This document shows, piece after piece, positions 5,654 through 7,120 of a stretch of DNA of 7,120 nt (its first letter is position 1; the number at the start of each line of letters is the position of its first letter). The position numbers and the translations under genes were made by a program. Where the stretch lies: NCBI GenBank assembly GCA_016880375.1, contig JAEHDO010000339.1, forward strand, positions 1-7,120, given 5' to 3'. Origin of the DNA: Betaproteobacteria bacterium (GTDB lineage: Bacteria > Pseudomonadota > Gammaproteobacteria > Burkholderiales > Rhodocyclaceae). Below the pieces are notes generated by a model. That model did no database searches and was not told the origin of the DNA. It saw only the letters and a program-made list of their open reading frames with translations.

Positions 5654-5863
5654 TCAGAGGGTAATCGTCAGGTCGGAGTCGAGGATCGCGTCGATGACGC
5701 GGTCCCAGGCTTCGTCCTCAATGTCCCGGCGCCGCACATCGATGGATTCGACGCGGTGCGCCGCCTCCATCCGCCGCAGGGCGGCGATCACGGTCTGGGC
5801 GTCGGGGAACAGACCGGTGTTCAGTTCGAGAATCTTCATCCCGCGGGGATTTCCTTCGGTCAT
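5654..5863 (-). CDS. Small 69-residue protein of unknown family
   Basis: The ATG at 5863 overlaps the stop codon of the upstream DsrE-like gene (ATGA, 4 bases shared). A second in-frame ATG (5839, giving MKILELN) follows nine codons later, and the 27-bp repeat spans exactly the stretch between and including these two start codons. From MKILELN on, the protein looks like a compact alpha/beta unit: a beta strand, a helix rich in Arg and Ala, a strand ESIDVRR, a helix with DEAWDRVIDAI, and a final hydrophobic strand LTITL. It has no cysteine, signal peptide or membrane segment. I do not recognise the family. It sits where TusB/DsrH would stand in a TusDCB-like set and ends in a similar hydrophobic tail. 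However, it is too short and too unlike DsrH to name it so. A cytoplasmic partner of the DsrE-like proteins is the simplest guess. Confidence 0.7.
   Translation of the reverse strand: MTEGNPRGMKILELNTGLFPDAQTVIAALRRMEAAHRVESIDVRRRDIEDEAWDRVIDAILDSDLTITL
5837..5863 (-). repeat. 27-bp dispersed repeat, copy B
   Basis: This copy matches 4245-4271 at 26 of 27 bases in the same orientation. On the minus strand it begins exactly at the ATG of the 69-residue gene and ends with that frame's second ATG. Here it encodes MTEGNPRGM in frame, whereas copy A is read in another frame inside the cytochrome gene. The inner inverted repeat ATCCC-CGC-GGGAT could form a small hairpin just before the second ATG. 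Confidence 0.85.
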
Positions 5864-6141
5864 AGGCTCAATACGGCATCGGCGGCGGCGAAGGCCTGCG
5901 CCAGGCCGTCGGCATCCAGCAGCGGCAGGTCGTCCGCCATCGCCGCGACGGTGGTCTGCGGTTCGATGCCGGTCAGCTCCAGCAATTCGGCGTTGGCGGC
6001 GTTCTCGGCATTCTCCGCCACCGGGCGATCCATGAAGACCAGGCTTACGGCATGGCCGAAGATGGTCAGTCCGGCCGCCACGCGCATGGCCTCGGCGTGG
6101 TCGCGCCGCGCCAGGACGAGCAGCTTCTTCTCCGCGCTCAC
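5860..6141 (-). CDS. DsrE-like small protein 2 (no cysteine)
   Basis: The start is GTG 6141, overlapping the upstream stop codon (GTGA, 4 bases shared), with AAGGTGG (6149-6155) seven bases upstream. A longer frame from 6252 would only add residues read from within the upstream gene. The 93-residue product fits the DsrE/F fold: a first strand LLVLARR, a helix HAEAMRVAAGLTIFG, the strand HAVSLVFMD, a variable middle with LLELTGIEP, and a final helix and strand ending AVLSL. DsrE/TusD proteins pass sulfur through a conserved Cys; this one has none. It resembles the non-catalytic subunits (DsrF/TusC type) and may pair with the Cys-bearing neighbour. It is cytoplasmic, as there is no signal peptide. 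Membership in the DsrE superfamily is moderately sure; the partner role is inferred. Confidence 0.75.
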   Translation of the reverse strand: MSAEKKLLVLARRDHAEAMRVAAGLTIFGHAVSLVFMDRPVAENAENAANAELLELTGIEPQTTVAAMADDLPLLDADGLAQAFAAADAVLSL

Positions 6142-6425
6142 AGGCTCACCACCTTTTTCGCTTCGCCCATCAGGGCGCTGTTCACCGTCTGGCTGCCGAG
6201 CTCGACCGGGCAGGCTGCGTCGGCGCAGAAGCGGTGCCAGGATTCCTCGCACACCACGGCGCGGGCATCGGCGAGCGCTGCCTGCAGTTGCGCATCCAGC
6301 AGCCCGCGCACGCCGTCGTGGGTGAAGAAGGCGCCGAAGGCGTGGCCGCGGCGGCGGCAGGCGCGCGCCAGCGGCAGCAGCAACTGCGCGCCGCCTGCGG
6401 TGGTGACGTGGAAGAGGATCTCCAT
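6138..6425 (-). CDS. DsrE-like small protein 1 (with cysteines)
   Basis: The ATG at 6425 shares one base with the stop codon of the upstream rhodanese-like gene (TGATG), and AAGGA (6433-6437) is seven bases upstream. The product is 95 residues. Strand ILFHVTT, helix AQLLLPLARACRRRG, strand AFGAFFTHDGV and strand ARAVVCEESW match the DsrE/TusD-type fold. Cysteines are at 23, 59, 67 and 72. C59, at the end of the third strand, is near where DsrE-family proteins carry their sulfur-binding Cys. C67 and C72 follow closely in FCADAAC and could be a second thiol pair. The tail KVVSL parallels the tail of the next gene. A cytoplasmic sulfane-sulfur carrier or persulfide protein is likely. No TusA or sirohaem sulfite reductase gene is in the window to name the pathway. 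Confidence 0.75.
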   Translation of the reverse strand: MEILFHVTTAGGAQLLLPLARACRRRGHAFGAFFTHDGVRGLLDAQLQAALADARAVVCEESWHRFCADAACPVELGSQTVNSALMGEAKKVVSL

Positions 6426-7120
6426 CAGGCCGTCCTTCTTTTCGCCGCCCACCAGCCGAAGGCGAAGGCGGTCAGGAGCAGCGCCAGTCCCGCCGCGAGC
6501 TTCGTTCCCTGCCGCGCGCCGCCGTGCTGCGCCGACTGACTTTTTGCCAAGACGGGCTGCGCGCGTTCGGGATGGGAAACCGCATCGGCCGGCAGCGCGC
6601 CGTCGGCGGCCCATTCGGCCCAGCCTTCGGCATACAGCTTCGCCGCCACGCCGTGGCCGGCGACGAGCAGGGTGAGGTAGGCCAGGCCCTCGTAGGCATC
6701 ATGGGCGTAGGCGACGGCTGCGCCTTCCGGCAGCACCGGCCGCGCCGCCGCCGGATCGAGCGCCGCGCGCAGCTGCGCCGCAGGCAGGCTGATGGCCCCC
6801 GGCAGGTGGCCGGCGCGCGCGGCGCGCGCCGTCTCGCCCCAGTATTCCTCCTGTGCGCGGCCGTCGAGCAGTGGCGCCTTCATGGCGCGCAACTCGTCGC
6901 GCAGCTCATCACGCAAAAGCAGCAGTCCGTCGCGCATCGGCGCCGCGAACACTGCCTCGCGGGTCATGCCGCGCTCGCGGCCGGGGCCGGCGTCTTTCGC
7001 CAGCTGGCGTCCCACCGGCTCGGCCAGCACGCGCACGCGCTTCTGGCCGGCGACGAAGAGCAGGCCGGCGACGAAGTCGCGTGCCTGCGCCTCCGCGCCG
7101 ACGACGAGCACGTCCTCCGC
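6425..7120 (-). CDS. Membrane-anchored rhodanese-like protein without cysteine (5' truncated)
   Basis: The frame is open to the right edge, so the N-terminus is outside; 231 residues are visible. A GTG at 7111 is not a convincing start because coding continues before it. Fragment residues 1-40 look like the end of a first rhodanese domain (strand VLVVG, helix, strand RVRVLAEPV). A second domain spans about 60-178, with PLLDGR, HLPGAISLP and KLYAEGWAEW. Where the catalytic Cys should follow VAY there is Ala (YAHDAYEG). No cysteine exists anywhere in the fragment, so both visible loops are inactive. A hydrophobic helix (about 207-224) followed by KRRTA anchors the C-terminus, and the positive tail implies that the domains face the periplasm. 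It may be a scaffold or sulfur-binding partner for the active rhodanese encoded downstream. It is the first visible gene of the operon. Confidence 0.78.
   Translation of the reverse strand, partial: AEDVLVVGAEAQARDFVAGLLFVAGQKRVRVLAEPVGRQLAKDAGPGRERGMTREAVFAAPMRDGLLLLRDELRDELRAMKAPLLDGRAQEEYWGETARAARAGHLPGAISLPAAQLRAALDPAAARPVLPEGAAVAYAHDAYEGLAYLTLLVAGHGVAAKLYAEGWAEWAADGALPADAVSHPERAQPVLAKSQSAQHGGARQGTKLAAGLALLLTAFAFGWWAAKRRTA

Noticed and set aside
5654..5863. Naming the 69-residue protein DsrH/TusB
   Set aside because: The position fits, but it is shorter than DsrH, lacks a Cys and lacks the usual DsrH sequence pattern.

Overview
The window is GC-rich and densely coded, apparently from a betaproteobacterium with respiratory and sulfur metabolism. 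A Rhodocyclales-like source is a guess from the gene mix and codon style, and no marker gene settles it. Nine protein genes are seen complete and two run off the window edges. No rRNA, tRNA, CRISPR array or transposase gene was recognised.

Left part (1-1379, + strand): the 3' part of a multiheme c-type cytochrome. It has four intact CxxCH motifs plus the CH of a fifth at the very edge, followed by HEAT-like repeats and four 34-residue TPR units. A 115-base convergent spacer (1380-1494) holds two inverted repeats.

Regulatory part (1495-3487): a Crp/Fnr-family regulator (minus strand) is divergent from a two-gene plus-strand unit. The unit encodes a cytochrome c'-like protein with a His-rich N-terminus, then a probable lipoprotein with the acetolactate decarboxylase fold and its zinc-histidine triad. 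A perfect 16-bp palindrome carrying TGAT-N4-ATCA touches the regulator's start codon and lies in the shared promoter region. It is a strong candidate Crp/Fnr operator.

Right part (3497-7120, minus strand): seven genes read leftward as a probable operon. In order of transcription they encode a membrane-anchored rhodanese-like protein without cysteine (partial), two small DsrE-like proteins, a 69-residue protein of unknown family, an exported two-domain thiosulfate sulfurtransferase, an exported monoheme cytochrome c and an exported GlcG/HbpS-family protein. The first four junctions are overlaps of 1, 4 and 4 bases and then a 14-base gap. The later gaps are 2 and 50 bases. The inferred theme is sulfane-sulfur handling on both sides of the inner membrane, coupled to a periplasmic electron carrier.

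The most unusual observations are a 27-bp element present twice (26/27 identical) inside two genes of the sulfur operon in different reading frames, the Cys-less rhodanese, the cytochrome c with no Met or His after its heme motif, and the palindromic operator fused to a regulator start that has no ribosome-binding site.
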